From Acetobacter ghanensis (GTDB lineage: Bacteria > Pseudomonadota > Alphaproteobacteria > Acetobacterales > Acetobacteraceae): a stretch of 64,000 nucleotides of DNA. Below, piece by piece: positions 1 to 9,932 of the stretch (within the stretch, counting starts at the first letter, position 1; each line of letters opens with the position of its first letter). The translations under genes were made by a program, and so were the position numbers. The notes under the pieces were generated by a model. That model searched no databases, had not been told where the DNA came from, and saw only the letters and a program-made list of their open reading frames with translations. The DNA is taken from NCBI RefSeq assembly GCF_001499675.1, contig NZ_LN609302.1:1875396-1939395 (forward strand). The letters run 5' to 3'.

Positions 1-331
1 CACATCTTTCTGGTCAGATTTCACGCCTTTATTTTAAAATCGACGCGTTCTGAAAAACAATCCACTTCGTTTTTCAGCCCTCTGTAAACACTCTCGCTCA
101 GCACCCTCGCTCTGTTATGGCAATGGTTATGTATTGCCTAACAGACACTTATGCTCATAACCCCACATAGTTTTAAATAAAAGTTATTTTATTAAATTAT
201 CGCATAACAATAATACTTATACATTTTAATTTATTTTTTATATCAATAAAATTTTTTCTAACAGATTCTAGAATAAAAATCTGCGTATTCCCAAAAGAAA
301 CCTCACATCTGCAACGAGGACTTGGGATGGC
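1..331. other. AT-rich leader upstream of RND efflux operon
   Basis: No coding region is supported here. The stretch from about 160 to 300 is very AT-rich compared with the rest of the window, as expected of a promoter region. A short inverted repeat, GGCAAT at 119-124 and ATTGCC at 133-138, is separated by 8 bases and could be a regulator site or chance. A GAGGA-like ribosome binding site lies shortly before the ATG at 332. No regulator gene is visible next to the efflux operon, so a local repressor may lie before the window. Confidence 0.4.
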
Positions 332-3300
332 ATGAATGCGATCGTCTTAACCGCATTGAAACGACCCTATACCTTTGTGGTTCTTTCAATTCTTATTTTT
401 GTGTTCGGTGTTCTGGCTGTGTTTAGGGCCCCGACAGACGTGTTCCCTAACATCAAGATCCCAGTGGTCTCGGTCGTATGGACATATGGCGGCATGTTGC
501 CCGAGGAGTTTGCTGGACGCATTACCTACAACTACGAGTTGGCCGTCACCTCCACTGTGGAGGGGATCGAGCATATGGAAAGCAGTTCGTATTACGGTAG
601 AAGTATTGTGAACATATACTTCCAGCCGGGAACTGATATTGGTGAGGCGGAAGCCGAGGTAACGGCCATTTCCCAAACCGTTATCAAGCAGCTGCCAGAC
701 AATATTCCAGCCCCCATGATCATGCGGCTGGACGCATCCTCTGTGCCTGTTCTGTCCCTTCAGGTCACATCAAACAAACAGACGCCGTCTGACCTGTTCA
801 AAATCGCCATGACGCGGATCCGGCCTATTCTGGTAACCGTCCCCGGTTCTGTTCTGCCGCAGGCTTATGGCGGCATGGACAGCTTTATTATGGTGGCGCT
901 CAACCAAAAGCAGCTTCAGGCCCATCATCTCTCCGCCATGGATGTGCAGAATGCCCTCCGCAAACAGAACATTGTGCTCCCTGCTGGTGACCAGAAAATA
1001 GACCGCACGGACTGGATGGTACAGACCAACGCCACCCCTCGCTCCATGAAGGAGCTAGGGGACATTCCAGTCAAGCGCGCTGGAAATGCCGTCATTTACG
1101 TGCATGACGTCGCCAACGTTTATCGCGGAGGCCACCCACAGACCAACCTTGTGGTCGTTGAAGGACGGCAGGGGGTGGAAATTGTCGTCATGAAAAGTGG
1201 CGATGCCTCTACGCTGGATGTCGTAGCGCAAACCAAAGCGCTATTGCCCAGAGTTGCCAAACTCGTTCCACCAGATGTGCATATCTCTGTCCTCAGCGAT
1301 GCCTCCATTGCCGTCAAGGACGCCATAAATGACGTTGTGCGGGAAATGGCGACAGCCGCTGTGCTCACAGGTCTGGTCGTCCTACTTTTTCTTGGCTCAT
1401 GGCGGTCCACTGTCATTATCGCCACATCCATACCCTTGTGCATTCTCAGCGCAATTATCTGCCTTTTGTGGTCTGGACAGACCATAAACGTCATGACCCT
1501 TGGCGGGCTGGCGCTAGCCGTTGGTATTTTGGTGGATGACGCCACGGTCATGATCGAAAATATCGACACCCATCTGGAGATGGGGAAGGATCTGGAAAAC
1601 GCCATTATTGATGCCGCCAACCAGATTGTTGTGCCCACGCTGGTGTCCACCCTGTGCATCTGCATTGTATGGACCCCGCTCTTCCGCCTGAGTGGTGTTG
1701 CTGGCTGGCTGTTCATGCCCATGGCTGAAGCCATTGTGTACGCCATGCTAGCGTCGTTCATTCTCTCCCGCACGCTCGTCCCGACCATGGCCAAATACCT
1801 GCTGGCGGGGCAGGTGCACAGCGGGCTGCATGGTGAGCAGCACGAGGCCTTGCCTAAAGGCGTCCTTGGCCGGTTTCAGAATCATTTTGAAGCCGCTTTT
1901 CAGAGCTTTCGCCAACGCTATGGTCGCGTGCTTGAAAAGATCGTGATTCACCGACGCCCCTTTGTGCTGATTTTTCTAGGTGGCTCCGTTGCATCACTTG
2001 GCCTATTTGCATGTGTAGGTCAGGATTTTTTCCCCGAGGTCAAATCCGGTATGCTCCAAATGCACATGCGTGCGCCACTGGGCACTCGGATAGAAACAAC
2101 CGGCCGTATTGTCAGCCTAGTGGATGACCGGATCAAACAGTTATTTCCCGGCAAGGTTGAGAGCATCATCAACAATTGTGGTCTTCCCGAAGGGCCGCAT
2201 AATCAGGCTTTCATCCCGACCCCCACCATTGGAACGCAGGACTGCGATCTGACGATTAGCCTCAAGGATGATACGTCTGCCGTGTGGGACTACCGGCACA
2301 CGTTGCGGCGAGATTTGTCCGCCCAGTTTCCCGGTACCAGCTTTACCTTTCAACCAGCCGACCTGACTGCCAGAATTCTGAATTTTGGCTCGCCCGCCCC
2401 CATTGATATTCAGGTTTCCGGCCCGGATATTCGCGCCAATTACGCTTATGCCAAAACGTTGGTTAACAAGCTAAGGGCCATTCCCGGTTCGGCAGATGTG
2501 ACCATCCAACAGACCATGAAGACCCCTACCCTGTTTGTTCAGGGCAACCGCTCCTTTGGGCAGGCAACGGGCATGACTGAAGGAGACATTGCCAACAATG
2601 AACTGATGACCCTCTCCGGCAGTCAGACGGTTGACCCACAATACTGGCTGGACCCCAAAACAGGCATTACGTTCCCACTGAATGTCTATGTCTCTCAGGA
2701 CCAACTAACGCATTACAACAACCTGCTGACCATCCCCGTGGACAAAGGCGACAGCGACCCCGGAGCAAAGGACATGCAGCTTCTGGGAAGCATCAGCACG
2801 GTCACACCGACCGGCACCCCTGGGCAGGTTTCCCATTACAACTCCATGCCGGACATTGATATTTATGTCTCGACCGAGTTCAGCGATCTGGGAAGTGTGC
2901 TTACGCGGGTTAACCAGATTGTGGAGCAGACCAAGGCCGACGTGCCGCGCGGTGCGGCCGTGGATATTCGCGGGCAGGCCACAACCATGCATGGCGCTTA
3001 CACGGAGCTAGTGGCCGGTCTGATTATTTCCGTATTGCTGATTTACATGCTGATTGTGATCAACTTCCAATCCTGGGTTGATCCTTTCATCATTATCTCG
3101 GCTCTTCCAGGCGCTCTGGCTGGCATTGCTTGGAGCCTGTTCCTTACCCAGACCCGTCTATCCGTTCCGGCCTTGACCGGTGCGATTATGTGCATGGGCA
3201 CAGCTACGGCCAATTCCATTCTTATTGTCTCGTTCGCCAAGGAACGCCTTGCCCTGCACCACAATGCCATGACGGCAGCCATAGAAGCCGGGTTTGGCCG

Positions 3301-3523
3301 TATCCGCCCGGTTATCATGACCGCATCAGCCATGATGATTGGCATGATACCTATGGCAACCAGCAATTCTCAAAATGCTCCCTTGGGGAAAGCCGTTATT
3401 GGCGGGCTGCTTGTCGCCACGGTTTCCACCCTTCTGTTTGTTCCCTGTGTGTATGCAATTTTCCACCACAAACCCGCTGCGTCATCTGCAGAAGATGAAC
3501 ACGTCGGGAAGGAGGCGGTCTGA
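332..3523 (+). CDS. RND efflux transporter inner-membrane permease (AcrB/HAE family)
   Basis: This 1063-residue protein is the proton-driven pump of a tripartite efflux system spanning both membranes. Family length is about 1020-1060, so it is complete. A first membrane segment lies at residues 11-30, followed by a large periplasmic porter domain and a cluster of membrane segments at about 335-490. The TM4 motif GILVDDATVMIEN carries the Asp pair (about 402-403) used for proton relay. The second half repeats the layout and ends in a helix bundle near residues 870-1045. The stop overlaps the adaptor start by one base (TGATG), so the genes are translationally coupled. The permease-adaptor-outer membrane factor order differs from the acrAB order. 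Substrate cannot be told from sequence; a drug or organic-acid/solvent role is inference. Confidence 0.93.
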   Translation: MNAIVLTALKRPYTFVVLSILIFVFGVLAVFRAPTDVFPNIKIPVVSVVWTYGGMLPEEFAGRITYNYELAVTSTVEGIEHMESSSYYGRSIVNIYFQPGTDIGEAEAEVTAISQTVIKQLPDNIPAPMIMRLDASSVPVLSLQVTSNKQTPSDLFKIAMTRIRPILVTVPGSVLPQAYGGMDSFIMVALNQKQLQAHHLSAMDVQNALRKQNIVLPAGDQKIDRTDWMVQTNATPRSMKELGDIPVKRAGNAVIYVHDVANVYRGGHPQTNLVVVEGRQGVEIVVMKSGDASTLDVVAQTKALLPRVAKLVPPDVHISVLSDASIAVKDAINDVVREMATAAVLTGLVVLLFLGSWRSTVIIATSIPLCILSAIICLLWSGQTINVMTLGGLALAVGILVDDATVMIENIDTHLEMGKDLENAIIDAANQIVVPTLVSTLCICIVWTPLFRLSGVAGWLFMPMAEAIVYAMLASFILSRTLVPTMAKYLLAGQVHSGLHGEQHEALPKGVLGRFQNHFEAAFQSFRQRYGRVLEKIVIHRRPFVLIFLGGSVASLGLFACVGQDFFPEVKSGMLQMHMRAPLGTRIETTGRIVSLVDDRIKQLFPGKVESIINNCGLPEGPHNQAFIPTPTIGTQDCDLTISLKDDTSAVWDYRHTLRRDLSAQFPGTSFTFQPADLTARILNFGSPAPIDIQVSGPDIRANYAYAKTLVNKLRAIPGSADVTIQQTMKTPTLFVQGNRSFGQATGMTEGDIANNELMTLSGSQTVDPQYWLDPKTGITFPLNVYVSQDQLTHYNNLLTIPVDKGDSDPGAKDMQLLGSISTVTPTGTPGQVSHYNSMPDIDIYVSTEFSDLGSVLTRVNQIVEQTKADVPRGAAVDIRGQATTMHGAYTELVAGLIISVLLIYMLIVINFQSWVDPFIIISALPGALAGIAWSLFLTQTRLSVPALTGAIMCMGTATANSILIVSFAKERLALHHNAMTAAIEAGFGRIRPVIMTASAMMIGMIPMATSNSQNAPLGKAVIGGLLVATVSTLLFVPCVYAIFHHKPAASSAEDEHVGKEAV

Positions 3524-4737
3524 TGTCCCCTGCCCTCAAACGCAAACTGCTTCTTGGCCTTGTGCTGGGTCTTATTACGGCAGACGTTGGCTATCTACTG
3601 GTCCAACGGGCGCGCAACACCGTACATATTGCGGCGGATGCGGCTTATGCCAGCATTCCTGATGTTGCGGTCACGCACCCACAGCCTGCTCCGCCAACCC
3701 TGTCCATGACCCTGCCGGGCACCATTAATGCGTGGTACGAAGCACCAATTTATGCTCAGGCCTCCGGCTATGTGAAAATGTGGTACAAAGACTATGGTGC
3801 CGCCGTTAAAGCGGGCGATGTTCTGGCCGAAATCAACACCCCAAAGTTGGATGCCGAATACGCGCAGGCTCAGGCCGACCTCAAGGTCGCACAGGCCAAA
3901 TATGGACTTGCCGCTGTAACGGCAAACCGCTGGCGGTCCATGGGGCAGTCTCAGGCTGTCTCAGGTCAGTCCGTTTCTGTGCAGAATGCTAACGAGCAGA
4001 GCGCCCGCGCCGAACTGGAAGCCGCCCAGCACAAGCTGGATCAGGTTGACGCCATGGAGCGGTTCAAAACCATTGTCGCTCCTTTTGATGGCGTCGTTAT
4101 CTCACGCAATATCAATGTCGGAGATTATGTTGGCGCAGGTAGCGGTAACATGAACGCCAATGGCACCAGTAGCGAGTTGTTTACGGTTGCAGATACCCAC
4201 GCCATGCGTCTGTTTGTATCTGTGCCGGAAACGTTTTCGTCCATTCTTAAACCCGGCCTTGTTGCGCGTGTGACTGTTCCGCAGTTCCCCAACGCACCTT
4301 TTAGCGCAAAATTTCTCACCATCGCCAAAGGGTTTGACCCGAACACCCGTACAGTCGTGACCGAATTCACCATAGACAACCAGGACCAGAAGCTCTGGCC
4401 CGGCAGTTTTGCCTCGGTCTCGCTCACAGCACCTGCAGAAAAAGGGGTTTATACCATCCCAACCGGCGCGCTCGTTTTTCAGGAGCACGGTATGCAGGTC
4501 GCTACCGTGGATGAAAACCATGTTGTTCATATGCACAACATTACCGTTGGCCGCATGTCTGACGCCTATACCGAGGTCGATGGCGGTGTTCTGCCCACGG
4601 ATCAGATTATCAACAACCCGCCAGCAGACCTTATGGAAGGGCAGTTAGTCAGACTGGCCACACCCGCCCAAGGATACCTGAGCACACCGAGTGCCCAAAA
4701 TAGCGGTGCCAACACCAATGAGGAGGATGACGAATGA
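3523..4737 (+). CDS. RND efflux periplasmic adaptor (HlyD/MFP family)
   Basis: 404 residues. It links the RND permease to the outer membrane channel. An N-terminal membrane anchor covers residues 7-25. A biotinyl-lipoyl-like half (YAQASGYVKMWYKDYGAAV, about 81-99) follows, then an alanine- and glutamine-rich helical hairpin (about 110-170), the second lipoyl half (FDGVVISRNINVGDYV), and beta-barrel domains. The C-terminus is acidic (NEEDDE). Start overlaps the permease stop by 1 base and its stop overlaps the next start by 4 bases, so all three genes form one operon. There is no lipobox; anchoring is by the uncleaved helix. Confidence 0.92.
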   Translation: MSPALKRKLLLGLVLGLITADVGYLLVQRARNTVHIAADAAYASIPDVAVTHPQPAPPTLSMTLPGTINAWYEAPIYAQASGYVKMWYKDYGAAVKAGDVLAEINTPKLDAEYAQAQADLKVAQAKYGLAAVTANRWRSMGQSQAVSGQSVSVQNANEQSARAELEAAQHKLDQVDAMERFKTIVAPFDGVVISRNINVGDYVGAGSGNMNANGTSSELFTVADTHAMRLFVSVPETFSSILKPGLVARVTVPQFPNAPFSAKFLTIAKGFDPNTRTVVTEFTIDNQDQKLWPGSFASVSLTAPAEKGVYTIPTGALVFQEHGMQVATVDENHVVHMHNITVGRMSDAYTEVDGGVLPTDQIINNPPADLMEGQLVRLATPAQGYLSTPSAQNSGANTNEEDDE

Positions 4738-6176
4738 CGAACCGCCAGCCTTCATGGCCTCGTGTGCTTAAGGTGGGTGGTGTTCTGGCTTCACTTTTTG
4801 GCTTGAGCGCCTGCGACCTCGCCCCTGCCTACCATCCGCCCCACTATATTGTGCCGGCATCATGGCACGGCCAAGGACTGTTCCGTGAAGCAACGCCACA
4901 GTCTGTTGCGCTAAATGCTGACTGGTGGACACTTTTTGCAGACACCACACTCAACACGCTAGAAGCACAGGCCACAGCCAATAATGCGGACCTTCAGGCC
5001 GCTTCCGAACGTTTTTTGCAGGCCCGCGCCATGGTCAAGGAGGCGCACTCAGCCCTTCTCCCTCATTTTGGTGTGGCCTTTGGTGCGAGTGACAACAAAA
5101 GTTCGGCAGACAGGCTTTTCCGTTACAAAGGGCCGATTACAGCAACCGATGAATTGTATTCTGGTCTTGCCAGTTGGGAACCAGACATCTGGTCGGCCCT
5201 ACGCAACCGCGTGCGTGTGCAAAAATTTTATCAGCAGGAGCAGGAAAACCAGTATGCCGCAGCCCGCCTGAGTTTACAGGCGGAGCTGGCAACAGATTAC
5301 TTTGCCCTGCGCGGACTGGATGCACAGAATGCCATCTACCAACAGTCCATAACCTATTACCAGCAGGCTTTACGTGTCACCCAAACCCGGCTGGCAAATC
5401 AGGATGCAACCGGCATTGATGTCGCGCGTGCGCAGACCCAGTTATATATGACACAGGCGCATCAGTTGGAAACTCAGGCCCAGCGCGAGGTCATGGAGCA
5501 CGCCATTGCTGTTCTGGTGAATGAAGACCCAACAACTTTTCAAATCGCCCCTCAAAACCTGTTGAGCGATGCTGAACCCATTATACCCACCGGTATCCCC
5601 TCCGACCTGCTGGAGCGTAGGCCAGACATTGCCGTTTCAGAACGGGAAATGGCGCAAGCCAACCGAGGCATTGGCATAGCCAGAGCGGCTTTTTACCCTC
5701 ATCTGTTTTTTAGTGCTGACGGCGGGTTTGATTCCAACGGTTTCAATCTGGCCAATCTGGCCAACAGTATGTGGTCTTATGGCGCTTCCGTTTCCATGCC
5801 CCTCTTTCAGGGAGGGCTCCGGCAGGCCCAGCTTCAACAATCATGGGCATTGTACCGCGAAACCTTGGACCACTACCGTACAACCGTTCTTTCCGCCTTC
5901 AAGGATGTAGAAAACGGATTATCCATGACAGCCCGCTTACGAAATGAAAATGAACGGCTCAAGCTCGCAGTCAAAGCAGCCTTACAGGCGCAAACTCTGA
6001 CCATGACTCTTTATAAAGGAGGAGCAGACAGCTATCTGGATGCACTGATCGCTCAGGTTAACACGCTCACCGCTCGTATTGACCAAGCTCAGGTTCAAAC
6101 ACAGGCGTTGCAATCTACAATCAGCCTGATCCGCTCTTTGGGCGGTGGGTGGAAAATACCCTATAATCCGGCTTAA
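4734..6176 (+). CDS. Outer membrane factor lipoprotein of RND efflux system (NodT/OprM family)
   Basis: 480 residues, normal for TolC-type outer membrane factors. It forms the trimeric exit channel. The signal peptide ends in a lipobox LSAC, with Cys at about residue 27, so it is a lipoprotein. The body shows the repeated helical architecture of the family, with LERRPDIAVSEREMAQANRG (about 289-308) as a typical OMF repeat motif and a related repeat in the first half (LQAASERFLQARAMVKEAHS). Translation is coupled to the adaptor by ATGA overlap. It is the last gene of the operon and a hairpin terminator follows within a few bases. Confidence 0.92.
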   Translation: MTNRQPSWPRVLKVGGVLASLFGLSACDLAPAYHPPHYIVPASWHGQGLFREATPQSVALNADWWTLFADTTLNTLEAQATANNADLQAASERFLQARAMVKEAHSALLPHFGVAFGASDNKSSADRLFRYKGPITATDELYSGLASWEPDIWSALRNRVRVQKFYQQEQENQYAAARLSLQAELATDYFALRGLDAQNAIYQQSITYYQQALRVTQTRLANQDATGIDVARAQTQLYMTQAHQLETQAQREVMEHAIAVLVNEDPTTFQIAPQNLLSDAEPIIPTGIPSDLLERRPDIAVSEREMAQANRGIGIARAAFYPHLFFSADGGFDSNGFNLANLANSMWSYGASVSMPLFQGGLRQAQLQQSWALYRETLDHYRTTVLSAFKDVENGLSMTARLRNENERLKLAVKAALQAQTLTMTLYKGGADSYLDALIAQVNTLTARIDQAQVQTQALQSTISLIRSLGGGWKIPYNPA

Positions 6177-6180
6177 TTAA

Positions 6181-6213
6181 AAAGGGCCTGCGATAATCCG
6201 CAGGCCCTTTTTT
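6181..6213 (+). terminator. Rho-independent terminator of RND operon
   Basis: A perfect 12-bp stem (AAAGGGCCTGCG pairing with CGCAGGCCCTTT) with a 6-base loop is followed by a T run. It starts 4 bases after the stop of the outer membrane factor gene and separates it from the convergent porin gene. Confidence 0.92.
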
Positions 6214-6252
6214 ACTTAAAATACCGTGATTGGCTCAAACTAACCCGCAAAG

Positions 6253-7749
6253 TCAGAATGCCCATGTTGCATCACAGCTGAACCAAAGCATGTTGTTCGT
6301 ACCATTGTTGACGACTGGATTTTGAACAGTGCCAGCCTGGTTAAACGGATGCGTGCCATTGAGAGATTTATCCAGACGGATTTCCGGCCGAATAACAAAG
6401 CCACCCAAAGCCAGCTTCTTGTTAATAAACTCAGGCTTGTAGGAAACCCCAACCGTCAGTTCCCCATATGTTGTCGGGGGGGCATTGTAATAGTCGTAAG
6501 GTTTATTGCTAATTGCCTGCGTGAAGGAGTTGAAGCTGGAGTATTCAGCAATAACACCCCCCGTATTATCACGGAAAATTTCGCCACGGGCATTCAGCGT
6601 CAGCCACGGATGGAACTCATAGGAAAAATACGACGTAACGCCATATACATCATCCCGCAAACCATCGTCATGCAAATATGTGCCGTTTACGGAGACCGTC
6701 ATTTTATCATTGACATGATAGGTCGCCATAAAGTCCGCATTATACTGCATAAGGTGGTTAGCAGCCTTGCCCATGCCGGAACTAACCCAGCCTTCAGCCG
6801 ATGTCAGGCTAGGACCATTGTTTCCCTGAGGGCCAAAATGACCAATGGCGTGTACATCCAGCTTGCCATCCATCAGTTTGTTCCATGCAAACCCAAAATA
6901 ACCTTTGGGTTTGTTGTTGTTCCCATACTGACCAAATGTTGTGGAGTTACCCGCATCTACCCCCAGTATCCAGTCCATGTGTTTGGTCAGATGCATGGTT
7001 GCCAGAATACCAACCGTTTCAAATGGTACGATATAGTCTGAGGAGTAGTTGAACGTATAGAATGGACGGGCCTGCGCAGGCGTACCTTCCGCCCCCATAA
7101 TGCCGTACATCTGCCCTATCTGGACATCAATCCCACGTTTGAAAATCCAAGGAACATGCACATCAATATGCGCCTGCGTAGGTGCCCACTGGTACAAACC
7201 GTGCAATGTTCCCGACCCCATACCAATGGTCGGGTCAAACCGTGCATCCGAACCATACATGGCCTCAAACACAAAGCCGATGCCATATCCTTTACCAACA
7301 GATGTAACCGGGTGAGAAATTGAGCCCATGATCTGGTTAAGAGTAACCGTATTAGCCCGGTCCGAGTAATACTGTGCAAAGTTACGACCCGAACGTGTCC
7401 ATGGGTTACCAGAAATGCCCCCTTCTACCGACACATGCGCTTCCAATCCCTGCCAGTAATTGGGCGTCTGCCCGGCTTTGGGATGAAAAAGATTGCCGAC
7501 TGTGGGCTTCATGGCATCGTTTTCATCATTCACAGCGGAGGGGACTTCCTCCCCATCCGATGGCGTACCCGCATTGCGTTCAGCTTCTGGTGGTGCGCTT
7601 ACAGGTGTATTGGCGACCTGCGCCAACGTAACGGTGGCAGTGGAGGCGCCTGTTTCAGCTGCATGAGCATATGATGCAAGTAATGAACCACCGGACACAC
7701 ATGCCGCGATGAAAAAATTGACTTCCTGAGCAAAATTTTTACGCATCAT
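6253..7749 (-). CDS. Outer membrane beta-barrel protein (putative BBP2/OmpL-like porin)
   Basis: 498 residues with a signal peptide ending near residue 31 (SYAHA). A low-complexity Ala/Pro/Glu region runs to about residue 75. The rest has alternating aromatic and polar residues typical of transmembrane beta strands and ends in a terminal Phe (ATWAF), the usual signal for outer membrane barrel insertion. The pattern (YWQGLEAHVSVEGGISGNPW) resembles putative beta-barrel porin-2 proteins. It begins 46 bases after the ethanolamine permease stop on the same strand with no clear terminator between, so it may be co-transcribed with eut and could be the outer membrane entry route; that is inference. 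Start may be either of two adjacent ATGs. Confidence 0.75.
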   Translation of the reverse strand: MMRKNFAQEVNFFIAACVSGGSLLASYAHAAETGASTATVTLAQVANTPVSAPPEAERNAGTPSDGEEVPSAVNDENDAMKPTVGNLFHPKAGQTPNYWQGLEAHVSVEGGISGNPWTRSGRNFAQYYSDRANTVTLNQIMGSISHPVTSVGKGYGIGFVFEAMYGSDARFDPTIGMGSGTLHGLYQWAPTQAHIDVHVPWIFKRGIDVQIGQMYGIMGAEGTPAQARPFYTFNYSSDYIVPFETVGILATMHLTKHMDWILGVDAGNSTTFGQYGNNNKPKGYFGFAWNKLMDGKLDVHAIGHFGPQGNNGPSLTSAEGWVSSGMGKAANHLMQYNADFMATYHVNDKMTVSVNGTYLHDDGLRDDVYGVTSYFSYEFHPWLTLNARGEIFRDNTGGVIAEYSSFNSFTQAISNKPYDYYNAPPTTYGELTVGVSYKPEFINKKLALGGFVIRPEIRLDKSLNGTHPFNQAGTVQNPVVNNGTNNMLWFSCDATWAF

Positions 7750-7795
7750 ACTAATCCCAATTCAAGAAAGAAAACTCGAGGTTTGTGGTTTCCAC

Positions 7796-9138
7796 TTATT
7801 CTTTTTTGAACCGACTCATAAAAAATACTGAACATACCAGCATGATTGATGAGTATATAAGAAACACCTCCATGTTGTAGTAAATGACAACCCCAAGGGC
7901 GATCAGTGCAGCAACAAGAGCAAAACCCGGCAGAACAGGGTAAAAAGGTGCTTTATAGGTCCGCAGCAACTGAGGTTCTGTCCGACGCAGGCGGAACAGG
8001 CTGATCATGCTCAGCATATACATGGTCAGCGCACCAAAAACGGACATAGTTACCAACGTGGCCGTAAGTGACTGCCCCTGAATACTTACCAGATCATCAG
8101 AAAAAATGGCTGCAATACCAATGGCGCCACCGGCGAGCGTTGCAACATACGGGGTTTTGAAGCGTGGATGCAGACGCCCAAGAACTTCAGGCAGAAAACC
8201 TGCACGGGCCAGTGCAAACATCTGACGGGCATACCCCATGATAATACCGTGCAGGGATGCAACCAGACCAAACAGACCAAGCCAGACCAACATGTGCAGC
8301 CAGCCACTATGTGCGCCCACAACCTGCTTCATGGCCTGCGGCAAAGGGTCATTCAGGTTCGAAAGGGCATGCCAGTCCCCAACGCCACCAGCAAAAATCA
8401 TCACACCAAAAGCAAGAGAGACGAGGGTAAGAATACCGGCAATATAGGCAATAGGGATAGAGCGTTTGGCATCACGCGCTTCTTCCGCTGCCATGGCCAC
8501 ACCTTCCACAGCCAGAAAGAACCAGATGGCAAAAGGCATTGCTGCAAAAATACCACCGAGTGCTTGCCAACCAAAATGAGGCGCACCACCCCAACCATCA
8601 GCCAGAAAATTATCCCATGAGAACGCAGGCGCAACCACACCCATGAAAACAAGAAGTTCAATAATGGCGGCTATGGTAATAAAAAGTTCAAATGTTGCAG
8701 CAATATGCACACCAACAATATTGAGTGTCATGAACACCAGATACGCCCCCAGAGCAGCCACTTTGGGTGACAGACCGGGAAACTGGACGTTCAGATAAGC
8801 ACCAATTGCCAAGGCAATAGCCGGGGGGGCAAAAATAAACTCAATTAGCGTTGCCAGACCGGCAATAAGCCCCCCCAACGCCCCAGAGCACGAAAGCTAT
8901 AGGCAAAAGGGCCACCTGCATGTGGGATGGAGCACGTCAGTTCCGTAAAACTGAAGATAAAAGCTGTGTACATCAAAGCCACAAAAACAGTGGCTACCAA
9001 AAAACCAAGCGTCCCGGCAGTTCCCCACCCATAGCTCCAGCCAAAATACTCGCCAGAAATGACAAGCCCGACGGCAATCCCCCACAAATGGAAGGCACCG
9101 AGAGACTGGCTGAGCTTAGTCCCGCTGCTCTCACTCAT
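7796..9138 (-). pseudogene. eat: Ethanolamine permease (APC family), frameshifted at a G7 tract
   Basis: Two overlapping frames together encode one APC-superfamily permease. The first frame (from 9138) has the N-terminal helices and the motif SIPHAGGPFAYSFRALG; the second frame (to 7796) continues with WGGLIAGLATLIEFIFAPPA and the remaining helices, about 447 residues in all. The break is in a G7 tract (C run at 8870-8876 on the plus strand). An eighth G reads TGG GGG GGG CTT and restores one frame. Family assignment rests on similarity to ethanolamine/amino acid permeases and on the position right after eutBC, overlapping eutC by 4 bases. The defect may be real slippage or a sequencing error; the remaining codons show no other damage. 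Confidence 0.85.
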
Positions 9139-9932
9139 GCGTCTGTGTCCTTATCATGTAATGATGGTGTGTTTTTGCCCAACACCTTGTCTGGTGCGGC
9201 ATCTTTTAACCCGACACCTGTAAGCCCAAGCCGTTTTGCTTCATGCATCAGCCACGCCAACTTGCTTGCACCCGCCGGTATCGTCATGCCGTGCGCATGA
9301 ATATTGGACAGGCAATTCCGTAAGGAATCAGGGCATCCAACATACGGTGCGTATGTCAGATAAACGCCCAGACTGTCCGCCACACTCAGGCCGGGCCGCT
9401 CGCCAATCATCATGACGACCATTTTTGCCCCCATGGCCTGAGCAATTTCATCCCCCAGGGCAACGCGGCCTTGCGTTGCAATAACCAGTGGTGCAATCCG
9501 CCACCCCGGCAAAAGAGCCCTGGTTGCCTCAAAAAAAGGAATGGCATTTGTTTGTGTGGCAATGGCGGAAAGCCCATCAGCTGCCACAAACACGGCATCC
9601 CACTCTTCTTTCTGCAACCCCTGAAGAGAATGTTCCGAAAGCCTACGCCCCAAATCGGGACGACGCAGATATGTGGCTCTATCGGCTGCACGACTTTGCA
9701 CCTGCAGGCAGGGCGCACCGTGCAACTGCTCCAGCATATCGGGCACATTGAGCGGCGTATGGACTGCGTCCCGCGCCTGCGCATGAGCAGCCTGAAATGC
9801 CAGAACATCGGTTGTACGCTGTGCGTTACCACTCCGGCCCAGACCAATGCGTGCGCGGGTCAGGCTGCGCAATGGCTGCCACTCATCCACATCTGTTCTG
9901 GTCTGGACTGTAAGTTTTCCGTGTTCCGTCAT
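9135..9932 (-). CDS. eutC: Ethanolamine ammonia-lyase small subunit
   Basis: 265 residues, the usual length of EutC. With EutB it forms the adenosylcobalamin-dependent enzyme that splits ethanolamine into acetaldehyde and ammonia. Recognisable EutC segments include LTRARIGLGRSGNAQRT, FVAADGLSAIATQTNAIPF, MMIGERPGLSVADSLGVYLT and CLSNIHAHGMTIPAGASKL. The start overlaps eutB by 4 bases (ATGA) and its end overlaps the permease start by 4 bases, showing a tightly coupled three-gene operon. No microcompartment shell genes are nearby, so this is the short, carboxysome-free type of eut system. Confidence 0.96.
   Translation of the reverse strand: MTEHGKLTVQTRTDVDEWQPLRSLTRARIGLGRSGNAQRTTDVLAFQAAHAQARDAVHTPLNVPDMLEQLHGAPCLQVQSRAADRATYLRRPDLGRRLSEHSLQGLQKEEWDAVFVAADGLSAIATQTNAIPFFEATRALLPGWRIAPLVIATQGRVALGDEIAQAMGAKMVVMMIGERPGLSVADSLGVYLTYAPYVGCPDSLRNCLSNIHAHGMTIPAGASKLAWLMHEAKRLGLTGVGLKDAAPDKVLGKNTPSLHDKDTDA

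Noticed and set aside
119-138. Inverted repeat GGCAAT/ATTGCC as a TetR-type operator for the efflux operon
   Set aside because: Six-base arms are too short to distinguish from chance and no repressor gene is adjacent.
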